Positions 1 to 8,925 of a DNA stretch of 64,000 bases are shown piece by piece. Location: contig PVBG01000028.1 in the NCBI GenBank assembly GCA_002968845.1, forward strand, positions 1-64,000, given 5' to 3'. The position numbers were made by a program, and so were the translations under genes. Numbering within the stretch: position 1 is the first letter of the stretch; each line of letters starts with the position of its first letter. The notes beneath the pieces are model-generated. The model was not told where the DNA came from, made no database searches, and saw only the letters and a program-made list of their open reading frames with translations. This DNA comes from Neorhizobium tomejilense (GTDB taxonomy: Bacteria > Pseudomonadota > Alphaproteobacteria > Rhizobiales > Rhizobiaceae).

Positions 1-112
1 CCTGTGATCGCCGCAAGGCACGGCGGACAGCGACGTGCCCGCCTTCAGTGATGGCGTGGATCTGAAAGACCGACTTGGCCAAATCCAGTCCAATTGTGGT
101 AATCTTCTCCAT
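1..112 (-). mobile_element. IS110-family transposase, N-terminus (cut by window edge)
   Basis: The minus strand opens with ATG at 112 and reads MEKITTIGLDLAKSVFQIHA, then continues off the window. The GLDLAKSVFQIH stretch is the first acidic motif of the DEDD RuvC-like domain of IS110/IS1111 transposases, which act through a Holliday-junction-like intermediate and usually lack terminal inverted repeats. Only about 37 residues are visible, so completeness cannot be judged. It lies head to head with an IS3-type remnant, so this edge of the window is an insertion-sequence hot spot. Confidence 0.75.
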
Positions 113-309
113 GGAACGGTTCCCTCTGTCTTGTGGCGATTGGCGTCACCACGATAGGCATCCTGGATGCCGGCGCGAAGGGCCGTTCCACACCATCACA
201 TTTGCTGCTGTTGAGGATGATGCTTTTGCTGATTCATCCGAGGATCAGCTATGCCGCGACGATTTCAGCGGGCGAGCCTCGATGCCGAAGGCGGGACAGT
301 CGTCCATCC

Positions 310-602
310 GACCATGGAGCGCATTATCGCTGGCCCGGCTGGCTCACTCGGATCAGCGATGCGAAGCTGGTACGTTCAATGTCCCGCAAAGGCTGTTCAC
401 AGGATAACGCAGCATGCGAAGGCTTCTTCGGCCGGTTGAAACCGGAACTCTTCTACCCTCGGGATTGGAAGACCATCACAATCGAGCAGTTTGTCCGCGA
501 GATTAATGCTTACATCCGATGGCACAATGAAAAGCGCATCAAATTACCACTGGCTCACGCAACCCGGTCGAGTACCAAGAGAGCCTTGGCTTAACCGTGT
601 AA
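310..602 (+). mobile_element. IS3-family transposase OrfB, C-terminal remnant
   Basis: Reading from about 310, the frame encodes HYRWPGWLTRI, then CSQDNAACEGFFGRLKPELF and INAYIRWHNEKRIK. This is the end of the rve integrase core of IS3-type OrfB; the glutamate of NAACEGFFGRLK is the third residue of the DDE triad. Near 540-560 the frame shifts and the expected ending (NPVEYQESLGLTV) continues in another frame to TAA at 600-602. The first two catalytic aspartates and OrfA are absent, so the element cannot encode its own transposition. Confidence 0.8.
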
Positions 603-606
603 ATTA

Positions 607-630
607 GTCCAACTTTTTATCCGCAGCCCC
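607..630 (+). repeat. Probable right end of the IS3-type remnant
   Basis: Directly after the transposase stop comes GTCCAACTTTTTATCCGCAG and a C-run, resembling the terminal inverted repeats of IS3-family elements (GTCCAACTTTT...). The left partner is not present in the window, so this rests on resemblance and position only. Confidence 0.35.
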
Positions 631-631
631 A

Positions 632-1050
632 AGGGGTCAATATGCCGAGCCGATTGACAATCTGGATTATCTGAAGGTCGCCCCGGAGCCGACAGCCTTA
701 TCGGCGAAGACTTTGAACCGGATTGGGACGCTGCGGGTCACGTCGGGCTTCAGCTTGAAGGCTACCCATATACCGTACGATTTCTCAGGCGGGCATCGGC
801 AGCCCATCGGCATTGGCCGGGCGGTGGCGGTCAATCCGGAATTCCTGATCCTCGACGAGCCGACCTCGGCCGTGGACGTTCGGTCCAGGCGGATGTGCTG
901 AACCTGCTGCACCGGCTGCAGGTCGAGCTCGGCCTCACCTACTTTTTCATCAGCCACGATCTCGGCGTCATCCGCTATATCTGCGACGATGTTGCGGTGA
1001 TCTATCGCGGCAAGGTGGTCGAGCAGGGACCGGTCGCCTATTGCCCGCAA
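632..1050 (+). pseudogene. Peptide-type ABC transporter ATP-binding protein, C-terminal pseudogene
   Basis: A degenerate ABC signature ([14 protein letters not shown], normally SGGQRQRIGIARA) is followed by a Walker B ([13 protein letters not shown]). After a one-base deletion near 882 the next frame continues with [12 protein letters not shown], then [20 protein letters not shown] with the H-loop histidine, and [12 protein letters not shown]. This order matches the C-terminal half of DppF/OppF-type ATPases. The Walker A half is missing and appears replaced by the insertion-sequence debris just upstream. Confidence 0.8.
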
Positions 1051-1483
1051 AAGAGGTGGCTCGACCGTTTTTCCCGTTCGAGCCACCAAGCAGTCTGTTG
1101 GCAAGGCACATAACAACCTTGCCGTCAATCGAGCGTGACACGGCCGTCAAATGTAACGGCTTCACGCTTTGTAGGTCATTATTTTCCGCATTTCGGACAG
1201 CGGTTACGTGGTGCGAGACCGCAAACCCAACGATTTCGTCGAATTCGAGGTTGGACCGTCAGCGTGAGCGGTTCCGCCGAAGATCCCGATCGAGCCGTCG
1301 ATGCGGCCTCCAGGGTAGCACTTGGAGCTGGTTGAGGCATGTGCCCAGCCGTCATGGAAGCCCATTTCCTCGTGGTTCTGCCGGTCGGCGTCGGGGCCTG
1401 TGCCGCACCAGCGCCTGGTGGAAATTTTGGACGGGCTGCAGGTTCGTGTCCCTTGACGGCGTGGCCTTCAATACACCCGCACG
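1051..1483. other. Decayed region without an intact gene
   Basis: Between the ATPase pseudogene and the LysR gene no open frame has a credible start and family match. A short coding-like stretch reads FRISDSGYVVRDRKPNDFVE on the plus strand around 1186-1245 and then meets a stop. It may be the tail of a gene destroyed by the same rearrangements. Confidence 0.4.
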
Positions 1484-2437
1484 TCACGCTGCAATATCCG
1501 CGACGTTGCTCCCGTTCGTCCTCAGCATCGCGTCACGGATTTGCTGCCGCAACCATGCGCAGCCAAGATCGCTGTCCATCTGAAGCGGCCAGACCATAGC
1601 CACCGGTGGAAAAGAAAGCGCCAGTGGCACCGGGCTGACCTCTAGTCCCAACAGTGGCCCATAACGGGCCGCGATGCGCGATGATACGGTGGCGATCACC
1701 GCAGACGAACGCGCCGTGGCCAAAATCGACATGAAATCGGGTGCTGCCGCCACCACTTCCAGTTCTGCACCCGCATGCTCCAGAGCATCCTTGACGCAGC
1801 CATGCAGGCTGTCGGTCTGGGAGATCACCGCGTGTTGTGCGGCCATATAGGCATCAAGGCCTACCGGATTGGAGAGCTTCAGCAATTGCGGATTAAAACA
1901 GCACAATACGCTGGACTGATACAGCGGTTCGCAGTGGTGCCGTGAGTCCGGCAGATAACTGCACCCCACAGACAGATCGACGACGCCTGCATCGAGCATC
2001 GCGTCGACCTCCTGCGCATCACCACCGCGGGCCAGAATACGGATGCCCGGCGCGATATCCCGCAGACGCGCGGTCAGATCGGGCAGCAGTAATAGTTCCA
2101 CCTCGCTGGAAAGTCCCAGCCGGAATGTGCGTTGTTCGGTGGCCGGATCGAATGCGTCCGCCGTCAACACGGCCGCCTGCGCCTGCCGCAAGGCCTGCCG
2201 CACCGGACCAGACAAGTTGAGCGCACGTGCCGTGGGTTTCATCACCTGTCCTACGCGGATGAAAAGCTCATCCTGAAACAGCGTGCGCAGGGTGGAGATA
2301 TTGTGGCTCATGGCAGGCTGCTGGATTTTCAACCGCTGGGCCGCACGGGTCACACTCATCTCTTCCATCATTGCGTCGAAGGCAACGAGGAGATTGAGGT
2401 CGAAGGAACGTAGATTGAAATGATCGATGACTTGCAT
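1484..2437 (-). CDS. LysR-family transcriptional regulator
   Basis: This 317-residue protein has the LysR winged helix-turn-helix at about residues 8-67 (NLLVAFDAMMEEMSVTRAAQ, QQPAMSHNISTLR), followed by the two-lobed effector-binding domain (RTFRLGLSSEVELLLLPDLT onward). I chose ATG at 2437 because it places the HTH at the usual distance from the N-terminus; a longer frame to 2515 would overlap the divergent upstream region. It faces the exported metallo-hydrolase gene at 2531 across about 90 bp, the usual arrangement for a LysR protein controlling its neighbour. The effector is not predictable. Confidence 0.9.
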   Translation of the reverse strand: MQVIDHFNLRSFDLNLLVAFDAMMEEMSVTRAAQRLKIQQPAMSHNISTLRTLFQDELFIRVGQVMKPTARALNLSGPVRQALRQAQAAVLTADAFDPATEQRTFRLGLSSEVELLLLPDLTARLRDIAPGIRILARGGDAQEVDAMLDAGVVDLSVGCSYLPDSRHHCEPLYQSSVLCCFNPQLLKLSNPVGLDAYMAAQHAVISQTDSLHGCVKDALEHAGAELEVVAAAPDFMSILATARSSAVIATVSSRIAARYGPLLGLEVSPVPLALSFPPVAMVWPLQMDSDLGCAWLRQQIRDAMLRTNGSNVADIAA

Positions 2438-2530
2438 GAATGGTATCGATTTGATTGCTGACCAAGGCATCCTTAGCTGATGGGCAGGAACTTGCAAGCC
2501 GTTCCGAACCATCACCCATGGAGTAAACCA

Positions 2531-3490
2531 ATGCCATCCCGTCGTTCTATTCTCAAAACTGCTCTAAGCGGCTTGATCGCCGCACCCTTCGTCGCACCGT
2601 CAATCGCCTTCGCCAAGGCACCCTATGCCGTTGATCACGCACCTGGTTTCTACCGGCTTAAAATAGGCTCCGCAGAGGTCACGGCCCTGTCGGACGGCAC
2701 TGTAGCTCTGCCGCTGGCCAAGCTGTACACCAACACCAGCGAACAACATGCGCAGAGCGCCTTGAACGATGCCTTTCTGCCGGAACTCGTTCCAACCTCC
2801 GTCAACGCCTTCCTCGTCAACACCGGGGAAAGACTGGTACTGATCGACGCGGGCACCGGTACCTATCTAGGGCCATCGCTCGGCAAACTCGTGTCCAACA
2901 TCGAGGCGTGCGGTTACAAGATGGATGACATCGATGATGTCGTCCTCACCCATATTCACACCGATCATTCCGGCGGGTTGATGAGCAATGGCAAGCGCAC
3001 CTTCCCGAACGCCACATTGCGGGTCAATGAGCGGGAGGCCAAATTCTGGCTGAGTGCGGCGAACGCCACGGCGGCGACCGGCATCGTCAAGCAGCATTTT
3101 GGCGAGGCGGATCAGTGCGTGACGCCCTACGTCGAAGCCGGAAAATTCGTCACCTTCGCGGATAACGCAGCGCCCGTTCCCGGTCTTGGCTCCATTCTTT
3201 ATGCGGGGCATACGCCGGGTCACAGCGCCATCACGCTGGAAAGCGAAGGCCAGAAGATTGTATTCTGGGGCGACATCACCCATGGCGATATTCTGCAATT
3301 CGACGAACCCGGCGTCGCGATCGAATTCGATATCGACCAAAAGGCCGCCGTGGCTGCACGCGACATTGCGTTCAAGCGGGCGGCGGAAGGCAAATATCTA
3401 GTGGCAGGTGCGCATATCGCCTTTCCGGGCATCGGGCATGTGCGGAAAGACAGCACGAATTTCGACTGGCTGCCGGTCAACTACACTTAA
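2531..3490 (+). CDS. Exported MBL-fold metallo-hydrolase
   Basis: The 319-residue protein begins with a twin-arginine-like signal (PSRRSILKTALSGLIAAPF, cleavage probably near AFAKA), so it is likely periplasmic. The metallo-beta-lactamase metal site is complete: HIHTDHSGG, the later GHTPGHS histidine and the aspartate in FWGDITHG. Relatives include periplasmic hydrolases and lactonase-like enzymes, but nothing here fixes the substrate. The start at 2531 directly precedes the RR signal. The divergent LysR gene is the probable regulator. Confidence 0.88.
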   Translation: MPSRRSILKTALSGLIAAPFVAPSIAFAKAPYAVDHAPGFYRLKIGSAEVTALSDGTVALPLAKLYTNTSEQHAQSALNDAFLPELVPTSVNAFLVNTGERLVLIDAGTGTYLGPSLGKLVSNIEACGYKMDDIDDVVLTHIHTDHSGGLMSNGKRTFPNATLRVNEREAKFWLSAANATAATGIVKQHFGEADQCVTPYVEAGKFVTFADNAAPVPGLGSILYAGHTPGHSAITLESEGQKIVFWGDITHGDILQFDEPGVAIEFDIDQKAAVAARDIAFKRAAEGKYLVAGAHIAFPGIGHVRKDSTNFDWLPVNYT

Positions 3491-3643
3491 GGTCTGGCGA
3501 CCGGCCTGGGTTGGCTTCATCAGACGTGCAGCTGAACACCTGGAGCCCCTGAACCGCGTCGCGCGTCGCCTGCTCTGAACTCTGTTGAACGGGGCCGCAT
3601 AACTCAGATATCCCTCAGCACGCTCAGGGCGATATATTCAGAG

Positions 3644-3666
3644 GCGTCCCGCCATCGACGGGACGC
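3644..3666 (-). terminator. Hairpin downstream of the polyol operon
   Basis: GCGTCCCG and CGGGACGC form an 8-bp perfect stem with a 7-nt loop, 25 bp beyond the stop of the last gene of the leftward operon. There is no clear T-run, so it may be a weak terminator or a 3'-end stabiliser. Confidence 0.5.
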
Positions 3667-3691
3667 AATCATCGGTCCAACAACAACGATC

Positions 3692-4741
3692 CTAGTTTAA
3701 CCTCAGTCCGGTGCCGGGATCGAATACGTGGATGTCGGAGGAAGCCACTTCAACACCAAGCACCTCACCGATTGCAGGCCTAATGTGCGCCGGAACTGAG
3801 ATATTGATCTCGTGACGCTCATTTTTCAGACTGATGAGGCGTGTTTCTCCATGAAACTCGTTGCGTTCGACCGTACCGCGAAATGCCTGGGCTTCCTCGC
3901 TCACGCGGAATGAGCCGGGCCGGATCCCAACGGTTACCTCTCCCTGGCGAATTCCGCCAGGTGCTGCGAATTTGACGAGGTTGTCGCCGAGCCATTCTTC
4001 CGTCAACTGCAATTGCAGAAAGTTCATGTTCGGCGTGCCTATGAACCCGGCGGCGAAGACCGTCGCCGGTGCCTGGTAGATCTCCTCGGGTGTGCCCATC
4101 TGCTCGATGCGGCCGTCCTTCATCAGCACGATCCGATCAGCGAGCGTCATCGCTTCGAGCTGATCGTGGGTGACATAGATGCTCGTCGTCTTCAGGTCAC
4201 GATGGAGCCGCGCGATCTCGACCCGGAGGCTGCCGCGCAGCTTGGCATCGAGGTTGGAGAGCGGCTCGTCGAAGAGAAACACCTCGGGCGTCTTGATCAT
4301 CGCGCGTGCGATCGCAACGCGTTGCTGCTGGCCACCCGACAGTTCTGCCGGCTTACGGGCGAGGTAGACACCCAGGCCCAGGGCCTCAACCACCGGAACG
4401 AGCCGGTCGTCGATCGCGGCCTTGCCGACGCCGGAACGCTCAAGGCCAAAGGTTATGTTCTCGCGCACGCTCATATGCGGATAGAGGGCGTAGTTCTGGA
4501 AGACCATCGCGATGCCCCGGTCCCCGGGATCGCGGTCATTCATCCTCGCGCCACCGATCAGAAGCTCGCCGCCCGAGATCTCCTCGAGCCCCGCGATCAT
4601 CCGCAGCATGGTGGATTTTCCGCAACCTGACGGACCGAGGAAGACAACGAATTCATGATCGTCGACCTTCAGGTCGAAATCGCGCATGACTTCAAGTGCG
4701 CCGTAGACCTTGCGGATGGCCCGGCATTCGACGATGGCCAT
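3692..4741 (-). CDS. ABC transporter ATP-binding protein, MalK/UgpC type
   Basis: This 349-residue ATPase has Walker A GPSGCGKSTMLR, Q-loop VFQNYALYPHMSV, signature [14 protein letters not shown], Walker B VFLFDEPLSNLDAKLR and switch histidine YVTHDQLEAMTLADR. A C-terminal regulatory TOBE-like domain follows (about 235-349, VTVGIRPGSFRV). This is the architecture of sugar, polyol and glycerol-phosphate importers of the CUT1 class. It is the last gene of the leftward operon; its ATG overlaps the stop of the dehydrogenase gene by one base. It powers the two permeases encoded upstream. Confidence 0.95.
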   Translation of the reverse strand: MAIVECRAIRKVYGALEVMRDFDLKVDDHEFVVFLGPSGCGKSTMLRMIAGLEEISGGELLIGGARMNDRDPGDRGIAMVFQNYALYPHMSVRENITFGLERSGVGKAAIDDRLVPVVEALGLGVYLARKPAELSGGQQQRVAIARAMIKTPEVFLFDEPLSNLDAKLRGSLRVEIARLHRDLKTTSIYVTHDQLEAMTLADRIVLMKDGRIEQMGTPEEIYQAPATVFAAGFIGTPNMNFLQLQLTEEWLGDNLVKFAAPGGIRQGEVTVGIRPGSFRVSEEAQAFRGTVERNEFHGETRLISLKNERHEINISVPAHIRPAIGEVLGVEVASSDIHVFDPGTGLRLN

Positions 4742-5787
4742 CAGTTTCCCTCCCTGTCCACGACGATCTGCAGCTTGACGTCTTCCGGCCGCCCTTCGGC
4801 AGCGCGTTCGAAGGCAGCGATCGACTGATCGAAGCCGTAGGTGCCCGATATCAGGGGCTGGAGATCCACCTTGCCGGCGGCAATCAGGGCGAGGGCACGG
4901 TCAAAGACGTTGGCGTAGCGGAAGACCGTTTCGATGCGGCATTCGCGGAAGCAGGCCGCTGCAAGGTCGACTGCGACGGGTTCCGGCGGCAGGCCAACGA
5001 GCACGACGGTGCCACCTGGCCTGACCACCTTGAACAGATCGCGGATTGCTGCCGGCGCGCCGGAGCATTCAAAGACGATGTCTGCCCCCCAGCCTTCGGT
5101 CGCGTCGTTGACCGTCTCAATGAGATCTACCTGCCTGAGATTGACACCGGTGATGCCGCCATAGCTTTCGGCAAGCTTCAGCTTCGTCTCGGAAATGTCC
5201 GAGATCAGGACGCGCGAGCAGCCGCCGGCAAGCGCCGCCAGCGCCACCATGATGCCGATCGTGCCGCAACCGGTGACCACCGCCGTGTCGCCAGGGGTGA
5301 TTTTCGCCCGGGCAGCCGCCTGCATGCCGACGGCGAAAGGTTCGACCATGGCGCCTTCGGCAAACGAGACATTGTCCGGCAGCTTGTAGGTGAAGCTTGC
5401 CGGATGCACAGTCTCGGGGCAGAGCACGCCATGCACGGGCGGCGTTGCCCAGAAGGTGACGGCGGGATCGACATTGTAAATGCCAAGCCGCGAGGCCCGC
5501 GACTTGGGATCGGGGATGCCAGGCTCCATGCAGACACGGTCTCCAGGCTTCAGATGGGTGACGTTGGCACCGATTTCCGTGACGGTTCCAGCTGCCTCAT
5601 GGCCGAGAACCATGGGCTCGTTGACGATGAAGTCACCGATGCGGCCATGGGTGTAATAATGCACGTCGCTGCCGCAGACTCCGACTGTGTGTATGCGGAT
5701 GCGAACGTCGTCCGGTCCCATCTGCTGTGGCAGTTCGATGTCGCGCAGGGAAAGTTCGCCGACACGTTCGAGGACAAGTGCTTTCAT
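4741..5787 (-). CDS. Zinc-dependent polyol (xylitol-type) dehydrogenase
   Basis: The 348-residue medium-chain dehydrogenase starts [20 protein letters not shown] and carries the catalytic-zinc motifs [14 protein letters not shown] and GHEAAG, plus the Rossmann NAD motif [20 protein letters not shown]. The sequence is of the xylitol/sorbitol (L-iditol) dehydrogenase group, which oxidises a polyol to the ketose with NAD. The structural-zinc cysteine cluster typical of alcohol dehydrogenases is not evident, as in sorbitol dehydrogenases. ATG at 5787 is chosen over TTG at 5796. Its place inside the ABC operon implies that the transported solute is its substrate. Confidence 0.9.
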   Translation of the reverse strand: MKALVLERVGELSLRDIELPQQMGPDDVRIRIHTVGVCGSDVHYYTHGRIGDFIVNEPMVLGHEAAGTVTEIGANVTHLKPGDRVCMEPGIPDPKSRASRLGIYNVDPAVTFWATPPVHGVLCPETVHPASFTYKLPDNVSFAEGAMVEPFAVGMQAAARAKITPGDTAVVTGCGTIGIMVALAALAGGCSRVLISDISETKLKLAESYGGITGVNLRQVDLIETVNDATEGWGADIVFECSGAPAAIRDLFKVVRPGGTVVLVGLPPEPVAVDLAAACFRECRIETVFRYANVFDRALALIAAGKVDLQPLISGTYGFDQSIAAFERAAEGRPEDVKLQIVVDREGN

Positions 5788-5792
5788 GAAGG

Positions 5793-6611
5793 TCAACCTT
5801 GATCAGTTTTCTTGGAGAATGCGGCGTTGAGCCCACCGGCAAGGACCCCGAGAAGGATCAGCGGTGGCAGAGACAAAAGGACGACGGCAGCGTTCAGGAT
5901 GCCCCAGGGCACGTTCATGCCGAGCTGCGACATTTCGGAGGCGATGATCGGCAGGGTCTTCGCCTTCGAGGTCGTGAGCATCATGGCAAGCAGAAACTCG
6001 TTCCAGACCAGGACGAAGGAGAAGGCGATGGCGCCGAAGACCTGGAAACGGGCGATCGGCAGCGCGACGCGGAAGAAGGTCGCGTATGGGCCAAGTCCGT
6101 CGACACGGGCGGCCTCCTCGACATGTAGGCTGACGCGCTCGAAGGCCGGCACTGACAACCAGATCGTGATCGAGGCGGTCACGATGAGATAGGTCACGAT
6201 CAACGACAGGCGGGTGTCGTAGAGATCGAGGCCGAGCCAGATGACCAGCATGGGGATGGCGATTGCGACTGGGGGGAGGAAGCGGAGGGACAGGACGAAG
6301 AACCGCGCTTCCGCCGTGATACGGTTCTTGAACCGGGCGATCACATAAGCCGCTGGCACTCCGAGGACGGCACCGAGCAGCACGGCGCTCGAGCAGATGA
6401 TCAGAGAATTGGTGAGCGCCCGTGCAACCGAGCGGCGGTTCAGGACATAGCTCATATTGTCCCAGACCGGTTGGAAGACCAGTTTCGGCGTCGAAACCAG
6501 GAGATCTGCATTGGTCTTGAAGGCGTTGAGCAAGGTCCATAGCAGCGGCAGCACGACCAAGGCGGCGGCAAAAAGGAGCAAAAGCTTGAGCAGGAGGGTC
6601 GAGAGCTTCAT
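5793..6611 (-). CDS. ABC transporter permease, MalG type
   Basis: This 272-residue inner-membrane protein has about six hydrophobic segments and the EAA loop for docking the ATPase ([22 protein letters not shown], about residues 165-186). The N-terminal segment ([21 protein letters not shown]) is a typical signal anchor. Its start overlaps the stop of the upstream permease by four bases (ATGA), which implies translational coupling. Confidence 0.93.
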   Translation of the reverse strand: MKLSTLLLKLLLLFAAALVVLPLLWTLLNAFKTNADLLVSTPKLVFQPVWDNMSYVLNRRSVARALTNSLIICSSAVLLGAVLGVPAAYVIARFKNRITAEARFFVLSLRFLPPVAIAIPMLVIWLGLDLYDTRLSLIVTYLIVTASITIWLSVPAFERVSLHVEEAARVDGLGPYATFFRVALPIARFQVFGAIAFSFVLVWNEFLLAMMLTTSKAKTLPIIASEMSQLGMNVPWGILNAAVVLLSLPPLILLGVLAGGLNAAFSKKTDQG

Positions 6612-7471
6612 CGATTGAGCCTCTTCCAGGTGAAGGTGAAGGTGACGATAGTCAGCACCATCATGATGACGGCCATGGATGAGGCGTAGGAGATCTTGCC
6701 CGCTTCGATGAAGCCTTGGGAATAGGCGTACATGTCGAGAGTCTCGGTGGAGATGCCGGGACCACCGCGCGTCATGACATAAACCAGATCAAAGGAGCGC
6801 AGGCTTTCGATTGCCTTGACAAGCAGCAGGCTGATCAGCGGCGCCTTCAGCATCGGCAGGGTGACAAAACGGTGAATCTCGAAGCGGGTCGCCCGGTCGA
6901 TCCGTGCAGCTTCAAGCGGCTGCGGCGGCAGGGATTCGAGAAGCTTCAGGATGATGACCGCGAAGAACAGACCCCATTGCCAGACATCGACGAAGGCGAC
7001 GGCGAGAAGTGCGCCAAGCGGGGTCGAGAGAATGTCCGGCGTGATACCGGTGAGTTCCCTGACCGGCCAGGTCAGCGCGCCATAGAGCGGGTGAAAGGCG
7101 AACTTCCAGACAAAAGCAGCGCAGACGCGGGGCAGAAGGACCGGAATGATGAAGAGCACGCAGAGGATGTTGCGCATGCGCGGGCTCGCTGCCTCGAACA
7201 TCGCAATCCCAATGGCGAGCCCCGTCACCATGGTCGCAGTCACGCTGATGATCTCCCACTTGAAGGAGACCCAGAGCGCATTGAGGAAGCGGGCGTCCGA
7301 AAACAGCGCGAGGTAATTGGCGAACCAGACATAGTCTGCATTGGGGGCCGAAAGGGTGCGATTTTGGAGCGATATGTTGATCGCGTAGATCGTCGGCACG
7401 AGCGCGAGCACGATCAGGATACCCAATGTGGGTCCCAGAAAAACGTAGGGCAGCGAGCGGCCGCGGCGCAT
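6608..7471 (-). CDS. ABC transporter permease, MalF/UgpA type
   Basis: The 287-residue membrane protein has six predicted transmembrane segments and the EAA-type loop LEAARIDRATRFEIHRFVTL near residue 185. It pairs with the MalG-type permease encoded directly downstream to form the membrane channel of a CUT1 sugar or polyol importer. It follows the binding-protein gene across a hairpin, so it is probably made in lower amounts than the binding protein. Confidence 0.93.
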   Translation of the reverse strand: MRRGRSLPYVFLGPTLGILIVLALVPTIYAINISLQNRTLSAPNADYVWFANYLALFSDARFLNALWVSFKWEIISVTATMVTGLAIGIAMFEAASPRMRNILCVLFIIPVLLPRVCAAFVWKFAFHPLYGALTWPVRELTGITPDILSTPLGALLAVAFVDVWQWGLFFAVIILKLLESLPPQPLEAARIDRATRFEIHRFVTLPMLKAPLISLLLVKAIESLRSFDLVYVMTRGGPGISTETLDMYAYSQGFIEAGKISYASSMAVIMMVLTIVTFTFTWKRLNR

Positions 7472-7494
7472 GGCAAATCCTCGGATGGGAAAAG

Positions 7495-7516
7495 GGGCGC
7501 GTCAACAGACGCGCCC
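7495..7516 (-). terminator. Intercistronic hairpin between binding protein and permease genes
   Basis: GGGCGCGTC and GACGCGCCC form a perfect 9-bp stem with a 4-nt loop. On the minus strand it is followed by CTTTTCCC, a short T-run. It sits between the binding-protein stop (7537) and the permease start (7471), where partial termination or 3'-end protection would favour binding-protein synthesis. Confidence 0.65.
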
Positions 7517-7536
7517 GCTAGAGGGCTCAGGAAGTG

Positions 7537-8787
7537 TCAGAGCTTGGCGGCGAAGGCTTCAAGTTCGGTCAGCGTCGCCTTGATGTCGGTGCGGCTGCCG
7601 GTGATCAGTTCTTCCAGCATGATGCCCCACTGGTTACCCAGTTCCTGCCAGCGCGGATCCTGCCAGAAGGTGACAGTGGTTTTCTCGCCTGTCGCAGCCA
7701 TGGCGTCGGCAAGGTTCTGGCCGAAGGTCTTGGCATATTCCGGGCTCTGATAGGTGCTGGTGCGCGTCAGTTCGCCCGGCTGCCCTGCGGCGAGGCGACG
7801 GGCCTCCTGCTCCTTGGACGTGGCCCAGGCGACAAAGAGACCGGCGCAGGCCTTTTCCTTATCCGTCGCGTTTGCCTTGGACGCGATGGCAAAACCATGG
7901 GCGTAGCCGCCACCCGGCAGTGGCGAGGGCGGTACGGAGAAGGCGACCTTGTCGGCGACCTGGCTCTGCGCCTTGTCGACGGACATGCCGCCGAGCGGGG
8001 CGGATTCGATGATGATTGCCACCTTGCCGGAGCGGAAAGCGCCGGTGGATTCGTCCCAGGAACCGGTCTGCGTGCCAGGTGCCGAATACTTGAAGAGCTC
8101 GAGATAGGTCTTGGTCGCTTTCAAGGCGGCATCCGAGTTGAAGGACGGCTTGCCGTCCTTGAACCACTCACCGCCATTGGCCTTAAAGAAGGGCATCCAG
8201 CGCCACACGTTAGCGCCTGAGCCACGTTGGCCGCGCAGGGCGGTTCCGTAGACGCCGTTCGCCGGGTCATGCAGCTTCTGTACGGCCGCGAGATATTCGT
8301 CCCACGTCTTTGGTGGCGCAATGCCGGCCTTTTTCAGGAGATCGGTGCGGTAGACCATCAGGTCGCCGCCGCCCTGCACCGGCGCAAACCACTGCTTGCC
8401 ATTATAGGTGGCTGCAGCCCGCATGCCGGCATCGAAGTCGTTGTAGTCATATTCGGCCGGGTAAAAGCCCCCGAGGGGGACGATCCAGCCGGACGAGGCA
8501 AAAAGTGCGAGGTTAGCTTCATCGACGTAGTAAACGTCAAAGCTGCCAACGGTCGAGGCGTCGGCCTGCGACTTTGCGCGGCGGTCATTTTCGTTGAGAT
8601 AGCTGATCTCGAAGCCCGCGCCCGAGAGCTCTTCGAACTCGTCCACATAGTCCTCGAGAAGTGTGAGACCGTCACGCGGCTGTGCCAGGACGCGCACGTC
8701 GTCGGTGCATTGTGCGGCGGCAAGAGCATTGGATGCGGCAAGCATGGCGATGACCGCGCAACCGGCACGGAGAGCATTGAGTGTCAT
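7537..8787 (-). CDS. Extracellular solute-binding protein (family 1) for polyol or sugar
   Basis: This 416-residue protein has a Sec signal peptide (MTLNALRAGCAVIAMLAASN, cleavage near ALAAA) and the fold of family-1 solute-binding proteins (FEISYLNENDRRAKSQADAS, KQWFAPVQGGGDLMVYRTDL, KVAIIIESAPLGGM). It is the first gene of the leftward operon and is preceded by a GGAGG ribosome site; ATG at 8787 is preferred over the longer frame to 8835. It should capture the polyol in the periplasm for the MalFGK-type system encoded next to it. Confidence 0.92.
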   Translation of the reverse strand: MTLNALRAGCAVIAMLAASNALAAAQCTDDVRVLAQPRDGLTLLEDYVDEFEELSGAGFEISYLNENDRRAKSQADASTVGSFDVYYVDEANLALFASSGWIVPLGGFYPAEYDYNDFDAGMRAAATYNGKQWFAPVQGGGDLMVYRTDLLKKAGIAPPKTWDEYLAAVQKLHDPANGVYGTALRGQRGSGANVWRWMPFFKANGGEWFKDGKPSFNSDAALKATKTYLELFKYSAPGTQTGSWDESTGAFRSGKVAIIIESAPLGGMSVDKAQSQVADKVAFSVPPSPLPGGGYAHGFAIASKANATDKEKACAGLFVAWATSKEQEARRLAAGQPGELTRTSTYQSPEYAKTFGQNLADAMAATGEKTTVTFWQDPRWQELGNQWGIMLEELITGSRTDIKATLTELEAFAAKL

Positions 8788-8856
8788 GATTTCCTCCCTC
8801 AGATGGTAAACTCCCTTACCATCGACAGGGGGCATTTTTGCGCAGGCTATCAGCGC

Positions 8857-8886
8857 GAACTAGTTTGTCTTCGTCGCAGAACTAGT
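8857..8886 (-). promoter_or_regulatory. Direct repeats, candidate AraC-family operator
   Basis: GAACTAGT occurs at 8857-8864 and again at 8879-8886, in the same orientation and 22 bp apart, that is about two helical turns. It lies in the 138-bp gap between the divergent binding-protein and AraC genes. Tandem same-face repeats are the usual binding pattern of AraC-family activators. Confidence 0.55.
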
Positions 8887-8925
8887 ATTATTTTGACATC
8901 TGTGCGCAACAACATGAGTCTGTGA

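Noticed and set aside
1041-1583. Plus-strand frame of 180 residues
   Set aside because: It crosses from the ATPase pseudogene into the antisense of the LysR gene, and no family resemblance was seen.
6716-7750. Plus-strand open frame of 344 residues
   Set aside because: It is antisense to the MalF-type permease; the composition (rich in R, G, D, H) is that of a shadow frame.
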